Positions 53,848 to 64,000 of a stretch of 64,000 nucleotides of DNA are shown piece after piece. The notes below the pieces were generated by a model. The model was not told the DNA's origin and searched no databases. It saw only the letters and a program-made list of their open reading frames with translations. Source of the stretch: Lasiosphaeria ovina (lineage: Eukaryota > Ascomycota > Sordariomycetes > Sordariales > Lasiosphaeriaceae). Position 1 is the stretch's first letter; each line of letters opens with the position of its first letter. Both the position numbers and the translations under genes were made by a program. The stretch covers positions 1,550,001 to 1,614,000 of the forward strand of contig JAULSN010000006.1 of NCBI GenBank assembly GCA_033439765.1, given 5' to 3'.

Positions 53848-54466
53848 GTGCGATACGGCACCTGGGATACATGGGTTGAATAGGTGGTTGCAGATAATGA
53901 GGTGGTTTTGTGGAGTGGTGGCAGGCAAACTTCGAGTCGTTGGTAAACCCTCGTTTTCCTAGAGAAGGTTTGCAGAGTGGAACTTGCAAAGCATCATGCA
54001 GTGGCTTAATGGGATAGTCCCCATATTAATGGAACAGATAATATAACAATTTAATGCAAATAGTACAGAGCTATTTGATGCTGCATGGGTTGCGCGGCGT
54101 TCGATGCATCGCGGTTTCGATGAAGCAAAGTGGGACTCCGTGCCAACTTCCAGTGCGCTCCGACTCTGAAACTTGAGGCTCTTTGCCCACGCTTTATTTG
54201 CTTTGTGCCGCGAGAGGACTGATGCCGATGTCAGAGGCCCTGTAATTTGAACCTATTTCGGAAGGCGGTGGGGGCAGGTGCAGAGGAAGCCAGTGACACG
54301 TGACAAGGTGAAAGAAACTGTGGGGCCCAAAAGAAATAACAACAACCTCAAAAAAACCGACTCCAGCGTGGAACACGCCGCCGCCGCCTCTCGTCGTCTC
54401 CATTTCGCGCTGAAGCCTCCAAATCTCACCACCAACCACCTTCGATCAATCAGCACACAGCGAATA
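53848..54466. other. Spacer, erg24 3' and SmD2 promoter
   Basis: No extra gene. A minus-strand frame over 54194-54483 overlaps the SmD2 start and has no domain. Confidence 0.4.
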
Positions 54467-55355
54467 ATGGCCGACTCGAACATTCAGTGAGCATTTTATA
54501 TGCATGCGGAAGCCATTTTTACTCACTTGGCTAACCGTTTGCGACAGGACCCTCCTGCAGAAGCCTCGCAATGAGTGCACGTACGTCCCTCTCTACCCCG
54601 TCGTTCTGCTACTCGCTTATCGAACCGATGCCCATGTCAGGTCTCGGAGGAGCGGTTGCTAACGTATTGTCTCAACTGCAGGGAGTATGAGATCGCCCAG
54701 CTGGTAGGCAACCCCGCCGACTCGGCTGCCCTGTCTCGTGAGAGACCTTGACTGCTTACCTGATCTGATCCTTGGCGAACAGGAAAACTGGGAGATGAGC
54801 CATGGCCCTCTTTCAATCCTCCAGACTGCCGTTCGCAGCCACACGCAGGTCCTGATCAGCATCCGCTCAAATCGCAAGCTGTGAGCCCGTCCTGGTCCCT
54901 AGTGCTCAGCAGACTGGACTAGACCTTGGTTGCTAATGGTGGTTGATGTCGCTTCTAGGCTTGCGCGCGTCAAGGCTTTCGATCGACATTGCAATATGTA
55001 CGTGTGGGATCCCTTGTGGTGGGAAATGAGACGTGTCGCGCTGCTATTTCTCTATATCTAGGTTTCGCTAACTTTGCTCGTGATCTAGGGTCCTCGAGAA
55101 CGTGGTACGTCCACGGCAGGGACCCCCGCTCTTCTAACAGACGAGCAGCTAACTCCTTGCTGCAATAGAAAGAGATGTGGACCGAGACACCAAGCTACCA
55201 AGGCAAGAAGGGAAGACCTGTAAACAAAGATCGGTTCATCAGCAAGATGTGAGTACATGAAACCATCGATGCCTATATCAATCAACCTGTCATTTTCTAA
55301 CTGCCCGCTCAGGTTTCTTCGTGGCGACAGTGTTATCATCGTTCTTCTCAGCTAA
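54467..55355 (+). CDS. smd2: Small nuclear ribonucleoprotein Sm D2
   Basis: Eight small exons (54467-54486, 54548-54580, 54682-54703, 54783-54880, 54959-54997, 55089-55104, 55169-55248, 55313-55355) join in phase to 116 aa. SmD2 is one of seven Sm proteins that ring the U-rich site of spliceosomal U1, U2, U4 and U5 snRNAs. The Sm1 motif is covered by NWEMSHGPLSILQTAVRSH, TQVLISIRSNRKLLARVKAF and DRHCNMVLENV; the Sm2 motif by FLRGDSVIIVLLS. All seven introns have GT donors and AG acceptors, and the result matches the human protein almost residue for residue in layout and length. Such dense introns are usual for fungal Sm genes. Confidence 0.93.
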
Positions 55356-56270
55356 ATTTGGGTTGTTGGCTGGTTTTCGGTAACTGCTAAATATGTACTA
55401 GAGAGTTCAGAACAGGGCTTTCGCCCGATCTCTCGCGGTGGGACATTCTTGTGGAAAACGGAACCAGAGCAACCGAGAAACCAAAATAGAATGACACTAG
55501 GTATTATCATTTTCCAGGCGTTTGTATCGTAATGGGACTGTGCTAGTATTTGACGCCACGGTCTGGCGGAGGACCAGAAGATGAAACTCGTTTGCCCTTC
55601 CTTACTACCTTCCTTCCGTGCTCGTGACCAAAGTTATGCCAGCGAGTACCAATTTCAAAGTTACAGTGAGTCAGAGGAGGTCTACCTAGCTTATCCTATC
55701 CTCGACGGTTGCCGCTCGATAAGAAAACAAACACACAACGCGTTGCCCAGGCACGGCTCCATCTTCGACGCGTGCGTACTATATCCCTTTCCCACTTCCG
55801 CGTCGCTAGGTACTTTAAATTCCTCCCACTTAGCTCTACACTTCGGGGATGCCGATCACGCTTGCTACAACAGCTCCCGCTCATCTTCACTCGAGGAGAG
55901 GGCAGTTGCTCCTTTTCCAGCTACTCCTGCCTAGAAGTTTTCTCCTGCCACCTAATTACCCTGACCTAGTCGCGGCCGTCTTGCAATTTCCCGATCTCAA
56001 AGCTTCACCAGCGCTACCGACACGGGTGATTTTCGTCACTTCCTAGCCTCCACCAATACCAACCTCTCGGATCGCGCTTATTGCGGCTTCACATCAGATC
56101 CTTCTTCAGCTCAGGCCTTCATAGCACAAGATCGGTAAGTCATCGTCATGCTTCCCTCTGTGTCTCAGCCTACCCAAGTCGACATTCAATTCTGTTTCCG
56201 GTTTCTCCAGGTGGTGCCTTCCACGTATTCTTTAACTCACATCTATAGATTCTAGGCAAGATCTAAAAAT
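55356..56270. other. Spacer and leader of the coiled-coil gene
   Basis: A possible 5'-leader intron begins with GTAAGTCATC near 56134 and could end at the CTCCAG near 56210. No coding gene seen. Confidence 0.4.
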
Positions 56271-58583
56271 ATGGGAGATCCATCCCGTCCCGGCTGGTCG
56301 GCGAATCCCGCTGGAGAGAGACATGTCGATTCACATTTTCGTTTTCCTGGATTGCGCCCCATGGCTCCAGTCCTGCATCATCCGGCCCCATCGGGTTCGT
56401 CTCAGGGCCGCAGCTCTTTGGGTGTAAACAACATCGGCAACACCGAGAACAACGTCCCGCCGTCATCTCAGACACCCAGAGCGGCCTTCGAGGCCAGAAT
56501 GCAACCAACCCATCCCTCGTCCCTTCAAGCAGAATATCGCGGAGCCCTGGTCAACAGCTTCCGAACAATGACTCCATTTGGCGATAGCCAACTCAATAAT
56601 ATTACAGGAAACAACAATACCGCTTCTGGACCTTTTAACAGCCACCACCACTCTCAAGGGGATGCGACCACCAACCGGCTCATCCTGCTTGAAAATAGTC
56701 GGCAACAAATTGAACACCAGAATATCGTTACCGTCGGCCGAGTCGCTGAACTTGAGCATAGTCAGCTTAATACCGATAGCAAAGTGCGCGAAATTGCAGA
56801 TTTCCTCTCCCAGATGACGTTGCCCGGCGAGCCCGCCGAGGCAAAGACTCGGATTGAAGCCGTCGAGGGCGAGCTTGCTAGTCTCAAGGCAAACGATACG
56901 ACCCTAGGCAACCGCATTGGAGCCGCTAAGGGCGAGCTTCTTGGTCTCGAGGAAGCCAACACGCGGGTGAGGGCTCGTGTTGACGCTATTCAGGACGATC
57001 TTCTTCGTATCAAATCCAATAACGATACTCGGATCGATACTGCCATGAGCACGTTGGGGCACCTCAGGGACGACTTCAAAGACTTGTCCGGGGTGGTGTC
57101 TCGGATGGGGAAAGAGTCCACGGCAATCGCAGATCGCCTGGCCAATAATTTGAACTTCGAGCAAATTAACCCTCGGCTGGAGGCGCTAGAAAACTTGATG
57201 CGTGACGTGGTGAAACGCGTCGAGAAAATCGAGAAAGGAAGTGGCCGTGTTGGTGACGATGACGACAGCGAAGAGCATCCTATGATGCTTGTTCGACTCG
57301 TCGATCGTGTGAAGAAGTTGGAGGCTGCTAGCGCCAAGAACAAGACGGACCGCGATATCAAAGGCCTCACCAACCGGATCGAGCACATCGAGAAGAAGAT
57401 AACTGAACTCGATATGCCGAAGGGGGATATCGAGAAGAAGATAACTGAACTCGATATGCCGAAGGGGGATATGCGAACTCCGATAACGTACGATGAGGTG
57501 GTGTTGCACCCCGCAGCAGCTTCATCGTCCCCTACGTTCCAGTCGGCTACTTCGAAGCGCGCCATCTCCGAGAGCTCGGCGGCGTCCGCCCCGGGACCCG
57601 GCAGTAACAAGCGCATCCGGCTGGACGAGATTATGAACGATTCGCTTGTTGAGATCATGAACGATTTGCCTGTTACATATCAGACGTATAAGGGTGTTGG
57701 CCGGCTCTTGACTATCCGCGCTCTGGCTGATATGATGACTGTCTCTTCGGTGGCGGACTTTCTATCGCTTCTAGGCCGCATGGACTGCCGTTCTGAAGCG
57801 GATCTTGGTCGTCTCACGCAGTTTACACGGGGATGCGTATCCGTCGATGTTCCCCTCTGGGCGCATACCCACAACTCGACCTCGGCATCATTCTTTGTCA
57901 AAGTCGGCGGCGCTTTTCAGAATACCCTTCACGTTGGAGCCAGAAAGCATTTCGACATGCCGGTCACGGAGCAGCCGCCCCTGGATGCGCGGTATGTGAA
58001 GCGCCACAGCATCCTCGAGTGCGTCATCACAGGCAAGGAAACGCCCGCACCAAAACCCGAACAGTCCGTGGACAATGGGGAAGAGGAGGAGGTGCCACCG
58101 CAGTACGCCGTTGCGCTGGGCGAAGTCTATATGGTTCAAAAGTCACTGGACAAGCGTAGCGTCCCTAACAAGGTGACGTCCACCAACTACTTTCTTCTCA
58201 TGAATATCGGGTCTTCGCGCAAGTCTGTCTGGATGGTATACCGATACGAGCAGGCCGAATCCCGCAGCAAGGCTGCCTGCGACGAACTGTCCTTTCAGAA
58301 AGAGAAAAGCCGCAATGTCTCCATGGGGGGCGAGTTTGACACGGTTCTCTTGCTGCTCGAGGCAAAGGACTGGAAGGACTCCATGTCGACAATGTATGAA
58401 ACGGTCCGCCAGGTGAGAAAGAAGCCCATGCTCAAACTCCTGTTCACGCGCCCCATCCGCGAAGAGCTTGAAAAGGCTATGGCATTTGGCTGGGAGGAGC
58501 CGTACGGTGCGGATATTAAGTCGGCACTTGCATGCACCCACGGGGCTGAGAGTGTATCTACCCCGGTCGATGAGCTGGAGTAA
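56271..58583 (+). CDS. Coiled-coil protein of 770 aa, unknown function
   Basis: Single exon. Residues 1-135 are Pro/Ser/Asn-rich and likely disordered. About 140-400 form long heptad-like coiled coils (LILLENSRQQIEHQNIVTV, RIEAVEGELASLKANDTTLG, LEALENLMRDVVKRVEKIEK). A perfect 14-residue duplication lies at about 373-400. About 470-770 is a mixed globular part (VGRLLTIRALADMMTVSSVA, GCVSVDVPLWAHTHNS, VYMVQKSLDKRSVPNKV, LLLLEAKDWKDSMSTMYETV). A basic SNKRIRLD at about 443 could be a nuclear signal. No known domain is recognised. The frame is intact, which argues for use despite the lack of a named family. Confidence 0.75.
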   Translation: MGDPSRPGWSANPAGERHVDSHFRFPGLRPMAPVLHHPAPSGSSQGRSSLGVNNIGNTENNVPPSSQTPRAAFEARMQPTHPSSLQAEYRGALVNSFRTMTPFGDSQLNNITGNNNTASGPFNSHHHSQGDATTNRLILLENSRQQIEHQNIVTVGRVAELEHSQLNTDSKVREIADFLSQMTLPGEPAEAKTRIEAVEGELASLKANDTTLGNRIGAAKGELLGLEEANTRVRARVDAIQDDLLRIKSNNDTRIDTAMSTLGHLRDDFKDLSGVVSRMGKESTAIADRLANNLNFEQINPRLEALENLMRDVVKRVEKIEKGSGRVGDDDDSEEHPMMLVRLVDRVKKLEAASAKNKTDRDIKGLTNRIEHIEKKITELDMPKGDIEKKITELDMPKGDMRTPITYDEVVLHPAAASSSPTFQSATSKRAISESSAASAPGPGSNKRIRLDEIMNDSLVEIMNDLPVTYQTYKGVGRLLTIRALADMMTVSSVADFLSLLGRMDCRSEADLGRLTQFTRGCVSVDVPLWAHTHNSTSASFFVKVGGAFQNTLHVGARKHFDMPVTEQPPLDARYVKRHSILECVITGKETPAPKPEQSVDNGEEEEVPPQYAVALGEVYMVQKSLDKRSVPNKVTSTNYFLLMNIGSSRKSVWMVYRYEQAESRSKAACDELSFQKEKSRNVSMGGEFDTVLLLLEAKDWKDSMSTMYETVRQVRKKPMLKLLFTRPIREELEKAMAFGWEEPYGADIKSALACTHGAESVSTPVDELE
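57387..57470 (+). repeat. 42-bp perfect tandem duplication, in frame
   Basis: Two identical 42-bp units encode IEKKITELDMPKGD twice in the coiled-coil region. The exact identity at every base, including third positions, indicates a recent duplication that keeps the frame. Confidence 0.95.
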
Positions 58584-61030
58584 GGGGTCTATATAATGCA
58601 ATAAAACTCTGATGGACTGGGATTAGGTTAAGACTGGGACAAAGAGAACAATGACGAGACCTCAGATAGTTCACTAGGTGGACGCAAATTGTGCCCCCGT
58701 GCACTGGAACTGAACTAGAGAAGTTCACACTTCAAGAACACATTTTTGACGACACGTGCCTAATAATTCTGATTTTGAACTGTTTGGATTACCAATTACC
58801 AACACGTGGTGCTGAAATGCACATCGTGTGGAGAGGAAACACCCGAGCCAAGCCCAGGGAATCGGAACTGGCAAGGGTTTCACGTAGCACGACGAGACTT
58901 GTGTTCCCGGAGACTCGGGATCCAGGCCAGGGCCGCTGGCCACCTGCAAAGAAGCTCGCAAACAAGGAAAGCTAACTCGTCACAACGTTACGTACGCGCC
59001 CGAGTCGGCCTCGAGTCGAACGAACAGCCCCACGATGAACCCATGGGACTGTGGATGCAACTCTGGGACCGGTCTAAAAAAGAGTGGAAAATGTAACAAT
59101 GACCCATTGGCACGCCAATTGACAGTGCTAAGCTAAATTCCCCGCCATGCGGAGAAAAAGAAGGCGGCATCATGAGACCGACAGAAAAACGAGGAAGAAG
59201 GGCCGACAATTTTAGGTCTTACGTCTGGTCTCCGGACCAAGGACGTCCAAAGCCAAGCCCTGAATGGGGAGACGACCCGCACGGCTTTGGGGTGGGGAAA
59301 GCTTGGTTCGGGGTGGCGCAAAGCGGGCGGGGCGCTGGTCTGGTGCGGGGAAGGCGTCGACAGGGGAGCGGAAGGAAGAGGCGCTAGGTCTTTGCTGGCA
59401 TGGGTCGGCTTGTTGACAGCTCCAAGCTCTCCATTTTTTTTTTACTTCCGTCCCATTCCTCAACTTCAGTTCCAAAGCAAACCGTCAGATGACTGTACGG
59501 TCTCTCCTTAACCCTTCCAGTGGGAAGCGCTTTCTGTCATCTTCAGTGGTACTTCGGACTGCCATTAGCTCAGCAGGCAGGCCAAGGACGGAAGGTCGAG
59601 GGCGGGCGAGGGCCGTTTTTATATTACGAGTCGTCAACTCTCGACGCGCCAAGACTGCGGGTAACTCGGGGTAGGACCCGCCCAGATGCCGAGCTACAGG
59701 CTAGGGAGATTTCTCATGATTCCGATCGGCAGGATTTCCGTCTCGTTTTGGAAGCAGTAGCGATGGGGAGATTCCTCGTGCTTTTCTCTCCGCATGCGGA
59801 CGTTCCAAATTCCACCTATTCGGTGCAATCGGACAAGCGTTGCAAAACGCCGTCTGGGGCTTCTTTTATTTTCTTTTTCTCCTTCTACATATGTGTGTTT
59901 GGGTTGGGGAGGGCCGTTCTGCGAAACGGGTGAGTCGAGCTCATCCTAACAAAAATTGGAGATGCCCTTTCCGCTCCACAGCTCGATCACACCTTCCGAT
60001 TTTCGTCTGGAAGGAACGAATGCACCCCGCAGGCAACGGCCCTTTAAATAAAAGTTTGCTGATTAGTGACGGACGATCTTGCTGCAGAGTTTGAAGATAG
60101 CAAAGCCTTACAGTGCAGGACAATGGAAGCTTGCTCCTTTCCTCGGCACCCTGCACTTTCAGGTATTTTGTTCATGTAGCCTCAACGGCATCGTACAACG
60201 GCAGCTCCAGCCCCCTGCCCCCGAACGCCTTTCGGTATGGCGGCCGGGACTGTCCTTTTCGCTCAATGACGGGTTTTCAGGTATATCCGTAGAGTTCGAG
60301 CTTCTCCGCAGTCCGCTCGAGCAAGGGTAGGTTCTGGGTCATCTGCGAGATGACCTCAGCCAGGAATCCCTGCTTGTCTCCTCTTGACGCCTTCCCACCC
60401 GACCGCTGTCGTATTTGGCAAACCTCGGGCCAGCGATCGGCCCGTTTCTGACGGCATGGACCATTTACCAGCATGTGTACCACGAACTGTGGCAGGTCCC
60501 TCAAGGATAGCGCTGGATTCGCCGTTTTCGAGCCCACCATTCCACTGCCTGCCCACTGTGGCCCGTTGACGCTGCAACTCTGCGGTGAACATACTGCAAC
60601 ATGGCCATTCGCCTTATTGCCTATATGCCCTCCTCAACCGGTCTCAAGTCGGAACTTCCACCGCCTGCTTGTGCACAGTGCATGTATGTATGTACAAGAC
60701 GTCCATTGTTCACCGGCCACGGGCAGCAGTGTAGGGTCCCGATGCAATGTGCCTCGTGCGAACTGCCAGTCGCGGTTGCTCCCAAAGAACCAATTCACCG
60801 AGAGGTGAACCTGGTCCTCCAAGAACCCACAAAATGAGGTAAACATGCCAAATCTTATCCCAACTTATATATTGCCCCCCCGCACGACTTTATTTGACTC
60901 GTCCCGACCCTGCCTTCCTGGACTGCCTCGCTTCCCAAGCCACTCCATTTTCCTGGCTACTGCACCCCCGTGCAGATTTGGCGAGACGAAAAGAAGAACA
61001 CGGAAAAGCGGCACCTTGTTTCGGGTAGCC
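58584..61030. other. Long spacer, upstream region of the GH3 gene
   Basis: No domain-bearing frame. A T-run (59435-59443) and several GC-rich patches occur. The right end contains the GH3 promoter with a TATA-like element; frames at 60473-60840 were judged spurious. Confidence 0.4.
60866..60872 (+). promoter_or_regulatory. TATA-like element of the GH3 gene
   Basis: TATATAT lies 159 bp before the start codon, followed by a C7 tract and a CT-rich leader. Confidence 0.4.
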
Positions 61031-64000
61031 ATGAAGATCACCACTGCGCTTGCTCTCCTCGCGGCCAGCGGTCCTGTCACGGCATCTGTCGTCCGACCAG
61101 CAGCTGAGCAGGTAATTATTCCAACCAATCCCACGGACATTTCTCATGACTGCACCTCTCAAAGTTCTGCCGAGTCCATGTCATCGTTCCTTTGCCTTCG
61201 TTCTGAAATTCTTGGGTCTTGTAGCCTGCTGGCACGATGACATCAGAGCTTTATCCCCTGCAACAATTTCCTTTTTATCCTTAGTGTTGAACCTTTTTTC
61301 CCCCTTGCTATTGCATTCCTCAGCCTCCCGACAGTGCTTGCAGCAAGAGCCTCACTCGCTAACGCCGGAAACAGCTCGCAAAGAGGGCCCTTGCCACGTC
61401 AGATCCATATTATCCCTCGCCATGGATGGACCCCGCAGCAGATGGCTGGGAAGATGCTTATGCCAAAGCCAAAGCATTCGTCTCCCAGCTTACCTTACTG
61501 GAGAAGGTTAATCTGACAACCGGCGTTGGGTAAGCAGCCCCGGTGAAGAGTTTGCAACTCTACATGTCTCTACGGTAGCAACTTCATCACTACAGTGGCT
61601 AATACCCTGTATAGCTGGGCGGCAGAGCAATGTGTAGGCCAAACTGGCGCCATTCCTAGGCTCGGCCTGCGGAGCATGTGTATGCGTATGTACTTTCTGT
61701 TATCTATTTCTGACCATAGAGCCGTTCAAGGCTTCCGAGCCCTGCCTTTGGGCAACTACAGATACCGCCCTAAATACAGGCTAATTCTCGTGCAGAGGAC
61801 TCTCCTCTTGGTATCCGTGGCACCGACTACAATTCAGTCTTTCCCTCTGGCCAGACTGCTGCTGCTACATTTGACAGAACTCTGCTGTTTAAGCGTGGCT
61901 ATGCCATGGGACAGGAGGCAAAAGGGAAAGGCGTCACCGTCCTCCTCGGTCCCGTGGCCGGGCCTCTGGGTCGCATTCCCGAGGCCGGTCGAAACTGGGA
62001 AGGGTTCTCTCCGGACCCGGTTCTCACCGGAATTGGAATTTCCGAAACGATTAAAGGTGTTCAACAAGCCGGCGTGGTTGCTTGTGCGAAGCATTTTATC
62101 GGCAACGAGCAAGGTGGGTGACAGAATGGCTACATTGGACGAGAGTGAGCCCAAGTGCTAACACTGCCCCAGAACACTTCCGACAGACTGGAGAGGCCCA
62201 GGGATATGGGTATGACATCAAGGAAACGCTATCCTCCAACATCGACGACAAGACGATGCATGAGCTCTACCTCTGGCCCTTTCAAGACGCCGTGCGCGCC
62301 GGAGTAGGATCCTTCATGTGCTCCTACCAGCAGGTCAACAACTCGTACAGCTGTCAGAACTCGAAGCTTCTCAACGACCTCCTGAAGAACGAGCTTGGAT
62401 TCCAAGGTTTCGTCATGAGCGACTGGCAGGCACAGCATACCGGAGCTGCCAGCGCCGTCGCCGGCCTTGATATGACAATGCCCGGAGACACCGAGTTCAA
62501 CACGGGCATCAGCTTTTGGGGCACAAACCTCACACTGGGCGTCCTGAACGGAACCGTTCCCGCGTGGCGCATCGATGACATGGCTATGCGCATCATGGCT
62601 GCTTTCTTTAAGGTCGGCCAGACGGTAAATCAAGACCCCATCAACTTCTCCTTCTGGACCAGCGACACGTACGGACCCATTCACTGGGCCGCGAACAAGG
62701 ATGTTCAGCAGATCAATTTCCACGTCGACGTCCAGGGTGGCCACGGTAGCCTGATCCGGGAAATTGCGGCCAAAGGAACTGTTCTCCTCAAGAACTCAGG
62801 CTCACTCCCCCTCAAGAAGCCCAAGTTCATTGCCGTGATTGGCGACGACGCCGGTCCGAACCCTCTTGGACCTAATGCCTGCAGTGATCGCGGATGTGAT
62901 AATGGCACAGCCGGCATTGGCTGGGGCTCAGGAACAGCCAACTATCCGTATCTCGTCACACCGGACGCCGCAATTCAGGCCCAGGCAGTCAAGGATGGGT
63001 CTCGATATGAGAGTATCTTGACTAACTACGCCAACTCCCAGACCAGAGCCCTGGCGTCCCAAGATAGCGTGACGGCCATCGTCTTTGTTAACGCCGATTC
63101 TGGAGAAGGCTATATTAACGTGGATGGAAATGAGGGCGACCGAAAGAACCTGACACTCTGGAAGAACGGGGATGATCTCATCAAAAATGTCTCGAGTTTG
63201 TGTGCAAACACGATTGTTGTCATCCATTCCCCTGGCCCTGTCCTCTTAACTGAGTGGTACGACAACCCCAACGTCACGGCTATCCTCTGGGCAGGGTTCC
63301 CGGGGCAGGAGTCGGGCAACTCCATTACCGACGTTCTTTACGGCAAGGTCAACCCTAGTGGCCGTTCTCCTTTCTCCTGGGGTGCAACTCGCGACAGTTT
63401 TGGCACGGATGTTCTGTACGAACCCAACAACGGCAATGACGCGCCGCAGCAAGATTTTTCAGAGGGCGTTTTCATTGACTATCGCCACTTTGACAAGGCG
63501 AACTCCGCTCTGACATACGAGTTTGGCTACGGGCTCAGCTACACTACTTTTCAGTACAGCAACCTCAAGGTCCAAAAGTCGAATGCCGGCGCTTACCAGC
63601 CTACAACTGGCACGACAGCTCCGGCGCCGACCTTTGGCAACTTCTCGACGAATCTGAACGACTACGTCTTCCCTAGCAACGAGTTTCCCTACGTCTACGA
63701 GTACATCTACCCGTACCTCAACACTTCAGATGCCAAGGCGGCCTCGGCAGATCCGAAGTATGGTCAAAGCGCTGAGCAATTTCTCCCGCCGCATGCCACT
63801 GACGGCTCGGCGCAGCCGCTCCTCCGGTCAGCTGGCAAGAGCGAGCCGGGCGGCAACCGCCAGCTGTTCGACGTCTTGTATACTGTCACGGCGGATATCA
63901 AGAACACGGGTTCGGTCGTCGGCGACGAGGTACCGCAGCTGTACGTGGCCCTCGGTGGGCCCGATGATCCGAAAGTCGTGCTTCGAGACTTTGATCGCCT
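61031..64000 (+). CDS. GH3 beta-glucosidase, secreted (3' end outside window)
   Basis: Exons 61031-61111, 61375-61529, 61615-61685, 61796-62113 and 62173 to beyond the edge, all in phase. The enzyme hydrolyses cellobiose and short cello-oligomers to glucose, with retention. A signal peptide ([18 protein letters not shown]) leads into the TIM-barrel domain: [49 protein letters not shown] (substrate site) and the nucleophile Asp in [11 protein letters not shown] (codon 62421). The second domain has [18 protein letters not shown] and [19 protein letters not shown] and [12 protein letters not shown] motifs follow, and the fibronectin-like end has begun ([22 protein letters not shown]) when the window stops. 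The 263-nt first intron is unusually long. The two AA9 genes here act upstream in the same process. Confidence 0.95.

Overview
The window reads as nuclear DNA of a filamentous ascomycete, most likely a plant-biomass-degrading Sordariomycete (a Sordariales/Chaetomiaceae-like fungus is my inference). The basis is the intron style (49-110 nt, GTNNGT donors, CTNAC-like branch sites, AG acceptors), the AA9 polysaccharide monooxygenases with a fungal CBM1, a GH3 beta-glucosidase, a fungal NLR, a Clr5-ankyrin protein, ergosterol synthesis (Erg24), and GC-rich genes separated by long gene-poor spacers. No CRISPR, operon, rRNA or intact transposon was seen.

Layout. 0-5 kb: a gutted NLR pseudogene, a leucine-rich-repeat relic, then a secreted AA9-CBM1 enzyme. 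5-12 kb: an intron-containing tRNA-Pro, a riboflavin-kinase-like protein that lacks the catalytic Glu, a small secreted ricin-B-like protein, and an 80-aa conserved-looking gene. 12-21 kb: a 1205-aa Clr5-ankyrin protein, tRNA-Lys, a 14-TM DHA2-type transporter and a 69-aa protein with 12 cysteines. 24-31 kb: an unrecognised secreted/anchored protein, a broken secreted Cys-rich protein, a tyrosinase and a 351-aa unrecognised protein. 31-43 kb: a zinc-finger/ankyrin protein with a shifted last repeat, a C2H2 protein, a second AA9, sulfide:quinone oxidoreductase facing a broken persulfide dioxygenase, an extended SDR, and a short fungal transcription-factor-like protein. 45-58 kb: a 910-aa membrane protein, a 236-aa unknown, Atg27, Erg24 (divergent from Atg27), SmD2 with seven introns, and a 770-aa coiled-coil protein. 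61-64 kb: a GH3 beta-glucosidase running off the right edge.

How they fit. Two AA9 enzymes and the GH3 enzyme belong to the same extracellular cellulose pathway: AA9 cleaves crystalline chains and beta-glucosidase turns cellobiose into glucose. SQR and the persulfide dioxygenase-like gene are consecutive steps of mitochondrial sulfide oxidation and share a divergent spacer, but the second gene looks broken. The NLR, Clr5-ankyrin and zinc-finger-ankyrin genes are typical accessory fungal recognition/regulatory genes, and two of the three carry damage. All splice models were read by eye and checked for phase; none is supported by transcripts.
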